This document shows positions 54,623 to 64,000 of a stretch of DNA of 64,000 nucleotides, piece after piece. The first letter of the stretch is position 1; each line of letters begins with the position of its first letter. The notes beneath the pieces were generated by a model, which was not told where the DNA came from, searched no databases, and saw only the letters and a list, made by a program, of their open reading frames with translations. The stretch comes from an uncultured Alphaproteobacteria bacterium. Lineage in GTDB: Bacteria > Pseudomonadota > Alphaproteobacteria > Rhodobacterales > Rhodobacteraceae. Made by a program: the position numbers and the translations under genes. The DNA is taken from the NCBI GenBank assembly GCA_902541695.1, contig CACBRT010000001.1:94197-158196 (forward strand). The letters are read 5' to 3'.

Positions 54623-55534
54623 ATGCAAAATTTTAAAATCATATCATTTTACGTTTTTGTAAATCTTAGAAATATTGATTTAAAAGCAGAATTAATCAAA
54701 AAAAAGTGTAATGAAAATAAAATAAAAGGTTTAATTATAATAGCGGAAGAGGGTATTAATGGTACACTTTCGGGATCAGAAAAATCTTTAGATGAATTAA
54801 TGTATTTTCTCACTAATGAAATTTGTTTATGTCAAATGAATATTAAAGAAGCTTTTTCAAAAATACATGCTTTCTCTAGATTAAAAGTCAAGATTAAAAA
54901 AGAAATTGTCACATTTGGTATTAGTGAAATTTTACCCTACAATAAAACAGGTCAATATATTGAACCGGCTGATTGGAATGATTTTATCAGTAATGATGAT
55001 ACTATTACTATAGATACAAGAAATGAATATGAAGTTAGAATTGGTTCTTTTAAAGGTGCATTAAATCCAAAAACCCAATCTTTTAGTGAATTTCCAAAAT
55101 GGTGGAAGAAAAATAAAGAAAAATTAAAAGGAAAAAACATAGCTATGTTTTGTACTGGTGGAATTAGATGTGAGAAATCTACAAAATTTCTTTTAAAAGA
55201 CGGTGTTAAAAATGTTTATCATTTGAAGGGGGGAATTTTAAATTATTTAAAATCTCAAAAAGATAAAAATAGTCTTTGGCAAGGTGAATGTTTCGTTTTT
55301 GATCAAAGAGTTTCAGTTGATGAGAACTTAAACAAAGGTAAATGTATTTTATGTCATGCTTGTAGGGAACCGTTAACTCCTGAAGACTTAGAAAATTTTA
55401 AATATGAGGAAGGAGTTAGTTGCCCTTATTGTTTCTATAAGACTAATGACTTTAAGAAAAATAATTTTAGAGAAAGGCAAAAACAAATTCGCTTGTTTTT
55501 TGAAAAAGGTGAAAAACATCTTAAGCATTTTTAA
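54623..55534 (+). CDS. trhO: tRNA uridine(34) hydroxylase TrhO (rhodanese-like)
   Basis: A 303-residue enzyme that makes 5-hydroxyuridine at tRNA position 34 with oxygen. It has the N-terminal acylphosphatase-like domain (KGLIIIAEEGINGTLSGSE), the rhodanese domain from about 120 (ITIDTRNEYEVRIGSFKGA) with the active-site Cys in MFCTGGIRCEKST, and a C-terminal Cys-rich segment (CILCHACREPLTPEDL ... CPYC). I start at ATG 54623 rather than the GTG at 54614. It heads a short plus-strand pair with zapE. Confidence 0.93.
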   Translation: MQNFKIISFYVFVNLRNIDLKAELIKKKCNENKIKGLIIIAEEGINGTLSGSEKSLDELMYFLTNEICLCQMNIKEAFSKIHAFSRLKVKIKKEIVTFGISEILPYNKTGQYIEPADWNDFISNDDTITIDTRNEYEVRIGSFKGALNPKTQSFSEFPKWWKKNKEKLKGKNIAMFCTGGIRCEKSTKFLLKDGVKNVYHLKGGILNYLKSQKDKNSLWQGECFVFDQRVSVDENLNKGKCILCHACREPLTPEDLENFKYEEGVSCPYCFYKTNDFKKNNFRERQKQIRLFFEKGEKHLKHF

Positions 55535-55573
55535 AATAACAAAAAATCCACAATATAGATTATTGCAAGCTTA

Positions 55574-56695
55574 ATGATTACAAGTGGAAATTATTTAATG
55601 AGTGATTTAAAATTATTGTACAAAGATTTAATCAAGAATGAGAGTTTTGAAGAAGATAAATCTCAGTATAGTGCTGTAAAAATACTGGATAAGTTACAGT
55701 TTCAAATCTCAAAACGGAATAAAAAAAGAAATATCTTAAGTATAATTTTTACCATTTTAACAAGAAATTATTTTCAAAATGAGTCTTTTTTTATAACAGG
55801 AATTTATTTGCATGGAGGAGTAGGGACTGGGAAATCGATGATTATGAATTTGTTTTTCAAATGTGTCAAAATCAAAGAGAAAAGAAGAGTTCATTTCCAC
55901 GAATTTATGAATGAATTTCATCAGGAAACAAAAAAAATTAGAAATTTAAAAAATAAGGATCCTATTAAAAAAATTTGTGATGATATATCAAAAAAAATTA
56001 AAGTGTTATGTTTTGATGAATTTCAAATAGTTGATATTACAGATGCTATGATAGTAGGAAGATTATTTGAAGAACTTATAAAAAAAAATGTCATAATAAT
56101 TACTACATCTAATTTTAAACCTTTTGAACTTTATAAAAACGGTTTAAATAGAAAGTTATTTTTGCCTTTCATAGAGTTTATTGAGGACAAATTTAATATT
56201 TTAGAGGTCGATAACAAAATTGACTACAGGAAAAAAAAACTTACAATCCAAAATAGATTTTTCCTAGAAAAAAAAATAAAAGATTTGGATAGGTTCAATA
56301 CTTTATGGGAAAATTTCAATGGAAATAATAGTACTGAATTTACAATTATTTATCAAAGTAGGAAATTCAGGTTAGAAAAATTTGTTAATGGGGTTTGTAG
56401 AATTTCTTTTAAAGAGTTATGTGAAAATCCGTTGAGTACTTTGGATTACTTGGAACTTTGTAAATATGTTAAAGTACTTTTTCTAGAAAATATTCCTCAT
56501 CTGAATAATTCTCAAAATGACTTTGCAAGAAGATTTATAAATTTAATTGATATTCTTTATGAAGCAAGGATAAAATTAATATGCTTTTCTTTTGTTGAAC
56601 TTGAAAAAATTTATAAAGGAAGTAAACTTGAAAAAGAGTTTATGAGGACAATTTCAAGATTAAATGAAATGATAAGTAATGATTGGTTTAATTAA
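55574..56695 (+). CDS. zapE: Cell division protein ZapE (AFG1-like ATPase)
   Basis: A 373-residue AAA+-type ATPase. Walker A is GIYLHGGVGTGKSMIMNLFF (about 78-90), RRVHFHEFMNEFHQE is the family block, Walker B is VLCFDEFQIVDITDAMI, and TTSNFKPFELYKNGLNR the sensor region; RRFINLIDILYEARIKL completes it. In E. coli ZapE destabilises FtsZ polymers under stress. Its 3' end overlaps the convergent rnr gene by eight bases. Confidence 0.93.
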   Translation: MITSGNYLMSDLKLLYKDLIKNESFEEDKSQYSAVKILDKLQFQISKRNKKRNILSIIFTILTRNYFQNESFFITGIYLHGGVGTGKSMIMNLFFKCVKIKEKRRVHFHEFMNEFHQETKKIRNLKNKDPIKKICDDISKKIKVLCFDEFQIVDITDAMIVGRLFEELIKKNVIIITTSNFKPFELYKNGLNRKLFLPFIEFIEDKFNILEVDNKIDYRKKKLTIQNRFFLEKKIKDLDRFNTLWENFNGNNSTEFTIIYQSRKFRLEKFVNGVCRISFKELCENPLSTLDYLELCKYVKVLFLENIPHLNNSQNDFARRFINLIDILYEARIKLICFSFVELEKIYKGSKLEKEFMRTISRLNEMISNDWFN

Positions 56696-58858
56696 GGTTA
56701 TTATTGTTTTGTGAGAATTTTTTTACCAATTTTTGATATTCAAAACTCAGAGTTCCATTAAATTTGTTTGTTTGAATTAACTTTACATTTATTAAATCTC
56801 CCACATCAGGGGAAAAAAATGTTTTATTTAATTTTTTTTTCCTTTTAAATATTTTTCTTTGGTAATTATTTAAATCTTCAACCAAACATTCACCTTGAAT
56901 ATGAATGTCCTTCAAAAAAAAGAAAATTTTATTTTTCACAATCGCATATATAATTGCATCAAAGTTTTTATTAATGTTCCTGCTCATGTAACTTGCTAAG
57001 TACCTAAGATTAGTTTGTCTTTCTGCTTTGATTGATTTGCGTTCAGTAGAACTAATGTGAGCGCTTATTTGATCATATTTCAATTTGTGAAATTTTCCCT
57101 TTTTGTCTGAACTCCATCCTAAATGTAAATGAAGTAGTCTATGTATGAGAAGGTCAGAATATCTTCTTATTGGGGAAGTGAAATGTACATATTTATTCAA
57201 ACTTAATCCAAAATGCCCACTAATTTCAGATGTATAGTAAGCTTGAGACATATTTTTCAGAATGATGATACTTATTAAGTTTTTAATATTAGTATCTGTT
57301 TGAAGGTTTAATATTTCATTAAAGTGACAAGGTAGTGTTAATTTTTTGCCAGAACTAAACCCTAGTAAAGATAAACTTTTATTTAATTTGTTTATATTTA
57401 TAATATTTGGACTCTCATGGTGTCTGTAAATTATTGGCAATTTTGATTTTGATAGGGTTTCACCAACACTAAGGTTAGCCATTATCATGAAATTTTCTAC
57501 TATTTCATGAGAATTAAGTGATTTATCCTCAATTAAACTAAGACTATTATTAATATCATTGTTAATGATTTTAGGTTCAGAAATTTTAATAGCCAAAGAT
57601 TTAGAGTTTACTTTTTTTAAGAGGTTACTTGCTTGAACCAAATTATTAATTAATTTATTTTTCTCTTTTTTAGCAGTATTGTTTTTTAAAATAATTTCTT
57701 CAACTTCATCATAATTTAAGTTGTGCTTAACTTTTATTTTTCCCTTATAAAAAGTATGTCCTAACTTATTACCATTTTTATCAAAAGTAATCTTCAAAGT
57801 AATAGCAAATTTTGTTTGATTTTCTTCTAATGAACATAAGTTGTTAGAAATCTCCTTTGGTAACATAGGGATTACAAAATCATGTAGATAGGTTGAATTT
57901 CCTCTTAAAAGAGCCTCATTATCTATTTGACTATCCATTTCAAAAAAAGAAGAAACATCAGAGATTGCAATCCATATTTCACAAAAAATTCTATCCTCTT
58001 TAATTGAAATAGGAAAATTTGCGTAAATTGCATCGTCTCGATCTTTAGCATCTATTGGATCAATGGTTACAAATGGAATATTTACTAGATCTTTTTCATA
58101 AGAAGATTTTATTCTTTTAATTTTATTCAATTCGTATATTACAGATTTTTGAAATTTTTTGTAAATTCCATATTCTTTCGTAGATAAGTATGAATATAAA
58201 TCTGCTCGATTGCTATCCCCATATTCTTTTTCAATATTATTGACTTTAAGTTTTTCTCTATTTGGTTTTGAGGGGACTTCTATTTCTAGAATTTGATTAT
58301 TTAATAAACTTTTTGTAACAGTATCTTGGACATAAATTGGTTCACCATAAAATTTATTAGTTGGATTTATTATCAATTTATCGTCAACTAAATTTGAAAT
58401 GCCTATAATTTTTTGAGAAGAAGGTTTAATTATTTTTATAAATTCAGCAGAGAAACTTTTAGAATTTTTTTTTTCAATTAATGTAGTTTTGACTAGTAAT
58501 TTATCACCAATAGAAAATTTATTTAAATGAAATTTGTGTCCTTTAATATATATCTTCGGTAAAGGAATTCTTAAATTCCATAATGGTGGCTCTAGATAAA
58601 TTGTTCCCGAAGTATTTATTTTATTTACTATTAATATATCAAATGATGAAATTTTAGATTTCAGTAGAGGCTTAGTTCGATATTTTTTTTTTTAATTGGC
58701 ATATATGGAAATAATCTTTTTAATATTGTAAAATAGTGCGTCTCTAAGCTTAAAATTTGAATTATTTCAGTATGATTATCTAAATATTTATTTGAAATTA
58801 CAAATTCGCGTAGTTCATTTTCGGTCAAATAACTTTTTAAAAAACCTGTAGGATTCAT
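56688..58858 (-). pseudogene. rnr: Ribonuclease R, interrupted by a frameshift in an A11 run
   Basis: Two frames together encode one 723-residue RNase R. The first covers 58858-58661; the second is open from 58691 to 56688 (TAA just upstream at 58694). They meet at eleven A residues (minus strand, 58693-58683), where adding one A, or a -1 slip, joins MPIKKK to KYRTKPLLKSKISSFDILIV. The catalytic RNB domain is intact: FVTIDPIDAKDRDDAIYA, HDFVIPMLPKEIS and FTSPIRRYSDLLIHRLLH. RNase R degrades structured RNA. The conserved downstream frame argues for a functional gene, by sequencing error or slippage. It follows topA by seven bases. Confidence 0.88.
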
Positions 58859-58865
58859 TGGAATT

Positions 58866-61355
58866 TCATTTACCTCTTTTTTTGGAATTTAATAACTCTA
58901 AAGCAATGTTTAGATCGATTTCTTCTAACTTATCCTTATTCTTTATGCCTACATTATTTTTTTTATATTTAATATAAGGACCAAATTTACCATCCATTAA
59001 TTGAATTTCGCCTCCATCTGGATGAAAACCTATTACTCTTATTAATGAAGTTACCCTTTTACTGCTGTTATTTTTATTTAAGTTTTGAGATAATAACTCT
59101 ACTGCTCTATTCATTCCAATTTCAAGGAACTCTTCTAATTCTTTAACGTTTGCATAAGTATTATTATGTTTGATGTATGGACCATATGGCCCAATTGCCG
59201 AATGTATCGGATTGTTATCTTCTGGATGACTGCCTAAAACTTTTGGCAAATCTAAAAGTTTTTTTGCAATATCAATATTAACTTTACTAATTTCAAAATT
59301 TTTTGGAATAGATGTTCTCTTTGGTTTTGGGTTTTGTTCAGAGCTATTTCCTAATTGCACGTATGGCCCAAATCTTCCAGATTTTAAAAAGATTTCCTCA
59401 CCATTTTTGTAAAATCCTAAAGAATCATCCTTAGATTTTGTATTAAGACTTTCTGTTGTAATTACTGCAAAAGGTCTTACGAAATTACAATCAGGGTAGT
59501 TTGAACATCCAATAAAGGCACTTCCTGATCTAGATGTTCTAATAGAAAGCTTTCCATTATCACAATTATGACACATACGTGGATCTTTTTCGCTGTCAGT
59601 GTTTGGAAATATATGTGGTGTAAGTATATCATTAATTCTGCTCAATACTTCAGAGATGCGTAAATCACTAGCTGCTTCAATTGTGGGGTAAAATTCTTTC
59701 CAAAATTTTGATAGAATCCCAACCCACTCTGATTTGCCAGAGGAAATATTATCTAATTCAATCTCTAACTCAGCAGTATAATCATATTCTACATATTTTT
59801 TGAAATATTCAGTAAGGAAAATAGAAATCAATTTTCCCTTATCTTCTGGAATTAATCGATTTTTTTCTTTTCTAACGTATTGACGAGACTGAATATTAGA
59901 AACTACTGAAGCGTAAGTCGAAGGTCTTCCAATACCTAGTTCAACCATCTTCTTTACTAATGAGGCTTCGGAATATCTTGGCTTTGCTTGTGTGAAATGT
60001 TGAAGAGGAATTATATCTTCGATAGATACTTCATTTCCTTTTTCCAGGACAGGTAATTCTTTATTTTCATTAGTATCAATGTCTTCATTATCATCATAAG
60101 AAAAAACTTTTCTAAACCCTTGAAATTTTATAACTCGACCAACAGCCTTTAATGTATTTCTTTCATTCTCACTTTTCAAAATTACAGTAGTTGTTTCAGA
60201 TAGCTCATCTTCCATTTGAGAAGCAAGTGTTCTATTACGAATTAATTCATACAATTTTTTTTGATTTGGTTCTTGTAAATTTAAATTTTCTGCTGTTTTA
60301 CTTATATCAGTTGGTCTTATACATTCATGAGCTTCCTGTGCATTAGCAACTTTATTTTTATAAAATCTTGGGTTCTCAGGTAAATACTTATCACCATAAA
60401 TTTCCTGGATATTTTTTCTGGTTGCAGAAACCGCTTCTGGTGCCATGTCAATTCCATCTGTTCTCATATATGTGATATATCCAGCTTCATATAATTTTTG
60501 AGCAACTGACATAGTCTGCTGGGTTCCCATAAATAGTCTATTATTAGATTCTTGTTGTAATGTTGAAGTTAAAAAAGGAGGTAAAGGTTTTCTTCTTTTT
60601 GGTACAGAATTAATATCGTAAATAAAAAATTTTGAATTTTGGTATTCTTTTTTGACTTTATTAGCTTTTTCTTCAGAATTTATGGTAAATTTTTCTATTT
60701 TAGTATTATTAAATTCTATACCTTTTGCTTCAAAAAAAGTAATTTTGTTATATTTCAATTTTAGATCTATTGACCAATATTCTTGTGGTTTGAAAGATTC
60801 TATTTCCATCTCCCTTTCAACAATAAGTCTCAGTGTCGGTGATTGAACCCTTCCTGCTGATTGAAACCCAAAACCTACTTTTGTAAGAGATGGAGACATA
60901 TTATATCCTAGAAGATAATCTAAAGCTCTTCTTGCTAAATAGGCTTCAATTAATGGGACATCTAAATTACGTGGGTTATTTATAGCTTCTAATACTGCGG
61001 ACTTAGTAATAGCATTAAAAACAATTCTTTGAATTTTAGTATCATTCGTTACACTTTTTTGTTTTTTTAAAATCTCAACTAAGTGCCACGAAATGGCCTC
61101 TCCTTCTCTATCAGGATCTGTTGCTAATATAAGATGATTATCTTTAGATAATGCTGATTTAATTTCTGAAATATGTTTTGTACTTTTAGGATTAATTTGC
61201 CATTTCATTGAAAAGTTATTATTTGGGTCTACAGATCCTCTTTTGTCATTTAAATCTCTAACGTGTCCATATGAAGCTAAAACAGTAAAAGAACTTCCTA
61301 AATATTTATTTATAGTTTTTGCTTTTGCGGGCGACTCTACGATAACTACTGCCAT
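58866..61355 (-). CDS. topA: DNA topoisomerase I
   Basis: An 829-residue type IA topoisomerase that relaxes negative supercoils. The Toprim domain shows VVIVESPAKAKTINKYLG and LATDPDREGEAISWHL; FNAITKSAVLEAI and GYNMSPSLTKVGFGFQSAGRVQSPTLRLI form the core. The active-site Tyr is in GYITYMRTDG. C-terminally there is one Cys4 finger (CHNCDNGKLSI...GCSNYPDC) followed by three copies of a GxxGPYIK-type repeat. Complete. It follows tldD by 16 bases and precedes rnr. Confidence 0.96.
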   Translation of the reverse strand: MAVVIVESPAKAKTINKYLGSSFTVLASYGHVRDLNDKRGSVDPNNNFSMKWQINPKSTKHISEIKSALSKDNHLILATDPDREGEAISWHLVEILKKQKSVTNDTKIQRIVFNAITKSAVLEAINNPRNLDVPLIEAYLARRALDYLLGYNMSPSLTKVGFGFQSAGRVQSPTLRLIVEREMEIESFKPQEYWSIDLKLKYNKITFFEAKGIEFNNTKIEKFTINSEEKANKVKKEYQNSKFFIYDINSVPKRRKPLPPFLTSTLQQESNNRLFMGTQQTMSVAQKLYEAGYITYMRTDGIDMAPEAVSATRKNIQEIYGDKYLPENPRFYKNKVANAQEAHECIRPTDISKTAENLNLQEPNQKKLYELIRNRTLASQMEDELSETTTVILKSENERNTLKAVGRVIKFQGFRKVFSYDDNEDIDTNENKELPVLEKGNEVSIEDIIPLQHFTQAKPRYSEASLVKKMVELGIGRPSTYASVVSNIQSRQYVRKEKNRLIPEDKGKLISIFLTEYFKKYVEYDYTAELEIELDNISSGKSEWVGILSKFWKEFYPTIEAASDLRISEVLSRINDILTPHIFPNTDSEKDPRMCHNCDNGKLSIRTSRSGSAFIGCSNYPDCNFVRPFAVITTESLNTKSKDDSLGFYKNGEEIFLKSGRFGPYVQLGNSSEQNPKPKRTSIPKNFEISKVNIDIAKKLLDLPKVLGSHPEDNNPIHSAIGPYGPYIKHNNTYANVKELEEFLEIGMNRAVELLSQNLNKNNSSKRVTSLIRVIGFHPDGGEIQLMDGKFGPYIKYKKNNVGIKNKDKLEEIDLNIALELLNSKKRGK

Positions 61356-61371
61356 TAACTAATCCAAACTG

Positions 61372-62814
61372 TTAACTACTTCTTCCACCAATTGTTATCC
61401 CACTAAGATAGATAGTAGGTTGTCCTACCCCAACAGGCACCCATTGACCAGCTTTTCCACAGTTTCCAATTCCTGGATCTAAGCGTAAGTCATTACCTAT
61501 TCCGTGTATTTTTTTCATAGCATTTGGCCCATCACCAATAAGGGTTGCACCTTTAACAGGATATAATATATTTCCATTTTCAACTCTATAAGCCTCAGTG
61601 CAAGAGAATACAAATTTTCCATTAGTTATGTCCACTTGGCCACCAGAAAAACCTACAGCATAAATCCCATCTTTTAAATCACTCAAGAGGTTTTTAGGAT
61701 CCTCTTTTCCTGAAGACATAAATGTATTAGTCATTCTTGGCATTGGAGGGTGGGCAAAACTTTGTCTTCTGCCATTACCAGTAGAATTGGTATTCATTAA
61801 TCTAGCATTTTGTCTGTCCTGCATGTAATTTACTAATATACCGTTTTCAATAAGTATGTTTCTTTTACTAGGGGATCCTTCGTCATCAAAAGTAAGGGAC
61901 CCTCTTTTATCTTGTATTGTTCCATCATCTATAACAGTAACGTTATCTGATGCAACTTTTTTACCTATCATATTCGAAAAGGCTGAAACTTTTTTTCTAT
62001 TAAAATCTCCCTCCAAGCCGTGTCCTACAGCTTCATGTAACATAACACCAGGCCATCCTGGACCTAAGACTATGTCCATTACACCGGCAGGTGATGGTTT
62101 AGCTTTGAGGTTAACATTTGCAATTCTAATAGCCTCATTTACATGATTTTTCCAAATTTTTTCTTTCATTATTTCTTTTAGATTAAATCTACCACCTCCT
62201 CCGGAAGAGCCACTTTCTCTTCTGCCGTTTTCTTCAACTATGATAGAGATATTAATTCTTACCATTGGTCTTATATCTTTAATAATTTCCTCCGTGGGTC
62301 TTAAAATTACAATTTCTTGCATGGAGGCATTTAAACTTACGGAAACTTGTTTAATTTTTTCGTCAGATTGTCTGGCATATTCATCAATTTTTTTTAGTAA
62401 TTCTATTTTACTTGAAAGTACTATATTGCTGAATGGATTTTCGTCAGTATAAATTCTTTTAGCGTTTTCTGTTGGATTTATATTATCTTTCATGAATGTG
62501 TCAGATTCTTTTTTTGAAAAAGATATAGATTTTGACGCATTTCTGATTTTTTCATTACTAATTTTTGAAGAGTGAGAATAAGCTGTTCTTTCTCCTTTTA
62601 CAGCTCTGATGCCAAACCCTTCTTTCGAATTAAATGATGATTGTTTTAATTTATTATTATCAAAAAGAAAATTTTCATTTTGGGATCTTTCTAAAAAAAT
62701 TTCTCCATCATCTACACTTTTTGTTGCATTTTTCAAACAATTCAGAGTTTTCTTTAAATCCAAATTTGTTTCAAATGGGTTAAAGGTTGCGTCTATTTCA
62801 CTCATTTCATTCAT
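61372..62814 (-). CDS. tldD: Metalloprotease TldD
   Basis: A 480-residue zinc metalloprotease that with TldE (PmbA) cleaves unfolded peptides, including microcin and antitoxin substrates. The HExxxH motif is in VMLHEAVGHGLEGDFNRK, with the third ligand Cys in FVFSCTEAYRVENG. SKEGFGIRAVKGERTAYS and GSLTFDDEGSPSKRNILIENG are conserved. The open frame has ATGs at 62814 and 62805, both plausible. No pmbA/tldE gene is adjacent. Divergence from coxB is a familiar alphaproteobacterial arrangement. Confidence 0.95.
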   Translation of the reverse strand: MNEMSEIDATFNPFETNLDLKKTLNCLKNATKSVDDGEIFLERSQNENFLFDNNKLKQSSFNSKEGFGIRAVKGERTAYSHSSKISNEKIRNASKSISFSKKESDTFMKDNINPTENAKRIYTDENPFSNIVLSSKIELLKKIDEYARQSDEKIKQVSVSLNASMQEIVILRPTEEIIKDIRPMVRINISIIVEENGRRESGSSGGGGRFNLKEIMKEKIWKNHVNEAIRIANVNLKAKPSPAGVMDIVLGPGWPGVMLHEAVGHGLEGDFNRKKVSAFSNMIGKKVASDNVTVIDDGTIQDKRGSLTFDDEGSPSKRNILIENGILVNYMQDRQNARLMNTNSTGNGRRQSFAHPPMPRMTNTFMSSGKEDPKNLLSDLKDGIYAVGFSGGQVDITNGKFVFSCTEAYRVENGNILYPVKGATLIGDGPNAMKKIHGIGNDLRLDPGIGNCGKAGQWVPVGVGQPTIYLSGITIGGRSS

Positions 62815-62923
62815 TTCTCTGATTTATTAATATTTAATAATTTTTTATTTAATCTAGTTTTTTGGTTCATACAGTCATATATTTATAAATGTGATTCATA
62901 GTTGTCTTTTTAAGGGGGGGTCA

Positions 62924-63793
62924 ATGCATTTTTTTCGTATATCTTACAATAAATTATTTTTTATCATTTTTTTAAACTTATTCCCTCTTTATGTGTTTGG
63001 TTTAGACAACTTTAATGATCTAGAAGTTATAGGTAAACCAGAGTACGCTGGAATTAATTTTCAACCTGCCGTAACTGAACTAGCTCGAGACATTAGATGG
63101 TTAGATAATTTTCTTTTGATTATAATCACATTAATCTCTTTATTTGTTATTTTATTATTGGGGATTGTAGTATTTAAATTTAACAGAAAATCAAATCCTG
63201 AACCATCAACATTTACACATCACTCAACTTTGGAAATAACTTGGACATTAGTTCCTACAGGGATTTTAATAGTGATAGGTGCATTTTCTCTACCAATTCT
63301 TTTTAAGCAACTTAACATTCCTGAATATGACTTAACAATTAAAGCAACTGGTAATCAATGGTATTGGTCATATGAATATCCTGATCAAGAAATATCTTTT
63401 GATTCTTTTATGCTTACAAAAGAAGAATTATCAAGCCATGGTTATTCTGATGATGAATATTTATTAGCAACTGACAATCCAGTAATTGTACCAGTTGGAT
63501 CTGTTGTAAGGATGCAGGTAACTGGAGGTGATGTTTTACATGCATGGAAAATTCCAGCTTTTGGTGTGCACATGGACGCAGTACCGGGCCGATTAAACGA
63601 AACTTGGTACAAAGTAGATAAAGAAGGTGTATATTTTGGTCAATGTTCAGAACTTTGCGGATTAAATCATTCATATATGCCAATTGTAGTCAAAGCTGTT
63701 TCCAAGGACAAATATGAAAAATGGATACAAAACGCTGCTATTGAATTTTCTTCTACAAATAGAATTAGTGATATAAAATTAGCAAAGAAATAG
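62924..63793 (+). CDS. coxB: Cytochrome c oxidase subunit II
   Basis: A 289-residue aa3-type subunit II. It has a signal sequence (about 5-27), two membrane helices (about 58-80 and 102-122), [18 protein letters not shown], the aromatic electron-entry motif [12 protein letters not shown], and the CuA-binding domain with [21 protein letters not shown] and [14 protein letters not shown] (two Cys, His, Met). All CuA ligands are present. I use ATG 62924 after a long G-run; the frame extends 11 codons upstream from a GTG. ctaB follows instead of coxA. Confidence 0.95.
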   Translation: MHFFRISYNKLFFIIFLNLFPLYVFGLDNFNDLEVIGKPEYAGINFQPAVTELARDIRWLDNFLLIIITLISLFVILLLGIVVFKFNRKSNPEPSTFTHHSTLEITWTLVPTGILIVIGAFSLPILFKQLNIPEYDLTIKATGNQWYWSYEYPDQEISFDSFMLTKEELSSHGYSDDEYLLATDNPVIVPVGSVVRMQVTGGDVLHAWKIPAFGVHMDAVPGRLNETWYKVDKEGVYFGQCSELCGLNHSYMPIVVKAVSKDKYEKWIQNAAIEFSSTNRISDIKLAKK

Positions 63794-63833
63794 TTTATTC
63801 ATCAAACGACAAAATCTATAGATAATAAATAAT

Positions 63834-64000
63834 ATGTACGCAAATAATACAGAACCATTAGCCATTGATTATATTGAACTTTTGAAAATAAAAGTTATGC
63901 GCTTAGCTATTTTTACCGCAAGTGTAGCTATGATTATTGCACCCACTTCTTTAAACCCTTTTATAGCATTAGGGTCTATTGTTTGTATTGCATTAGGTGC
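63834..64000 (+). CDS. ctaB: Protoheme IX farnesyltransferase (heme O synthase), 5' part
   Basis: The first 55 codons of an open frame running off the window. MYANNTEPLAIDYIELLKIKVMRLAIFT and the hydrophobic continuation (MIIAPTSLNPFIALGSIVCI) match the N-terminus of CtaB/Cox10, where relatives read DYIALLKPRVM. The enzyme farnesylates heme B to heme O for aa3-type oxidases. It starts 40 bases after coxB. The catalytic Asp motifs lie beyond the window. Confidence 0.85.
   Translation, partial: MYANNTEPLAIDYIELLKIKVMRLAIFTASVAMIIAPTSLNPFIALGSIVCIALG

Noticed and set aside
1..64000. CRISPR arrays, insertion sequences, prophage or integrated islands
   Set aside because: No spaced direct repeats, transposase or integrase genes, or phage structural genes were seen, and composition looks uniform throughout.

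Overview
The window is a compact, strongly A+T-rich stretch of an alphaproteobacterial chromosome. It has about 60 genes on both strands, short intergenic gaps and many stop/start overlaps. Several gene neighbourhoods are typical of Alphaproteobacteria: ffh - chorismate mutase - rpsP - rimM - trmD - rplS - rpmE; rpsU divergent from a COQ9 gene; a TrcR (DUF1013) gene; uvrC - pgsA - moaD - moaE; tldD next to coxB; and a tiny aa3-oxidase subunit IV gene. Base composition, compactness and methylated-amine genes suggest a streamlined marine group (SAR11-, HIMB59- or AEGEAN-169-like). The sequence alone does not settle which. I saw no rRNA, tRNA, CRISPR array, insertion sequence or prophage.

Layout. 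1-5525: a partial persulfide-dioxygenase-like hydrolase, rpe, a thioredoxin-fold protein, then a cobalamin riboswitch controlling btuB and a TonB-family gene. 5558-21323: SelO, an omega-amino-acid aminotransferase divergent from pta, gcdH, two tandem dimethylglycine-dehydrogenase-like flavoproteins and an MttB-like methyltransferase, then on the minus strand an ABC-2 exporter, an aldo/keto reductase and a CaiB/BaiF CoA-transferase. 21475-33968: SppA-like protease, FolM-like SDR, uvrC, pgsA, moaDE, ubiA, rsmE, gshA (frameshifted), plsY, pyrC/pyrB, a degenerate uracil-DNA glycosylase and moaB. 34082-44523: RND efflux pair, DsbD-N protein, yqgE, Sua5, a DmdC-type acyl-CoA dehydrogenase, an MBL hydrolase and the oxidase subunit IV gene. 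44527-64000: mainly informational genes (rpsU, TrcR, rsmC, clpS, the ffh-rpmE cluster, trhO, zapE, rnr (frameshifted), topA), with a COQ9 gene, an SDR, dacA, tldD, coxB and the start of ctaB.

How it fits together. The cell imports cobalamin and appears to catabolise methylated amines through FAD/GcvT enzymes that can pass one-carbon units to tetrahydrofolate. An MttB-like enzyme lies in the same operon, but no corrinoid protein is present. Glutaryl-CoA dehydrogenase, a class-III CoA-transferase, Pta and an omega-transaminase point to amino-acid and dicarboxylate use. The most notable observations are: a riboswitch expression platform with competing hairpins and an anti-Shine-Dalgarno element; the DMGDH-DMGDH-MttB operon; rnr and gshA each interrupted by one frameshift in a homopolymer (A11 and A7G3); a dihydroorotase homologue lacking key metal ligands; a uracil-glycosylase homologue lacking its cluster cysteines; and ribosomal protein S16 with a tail longer than its core.
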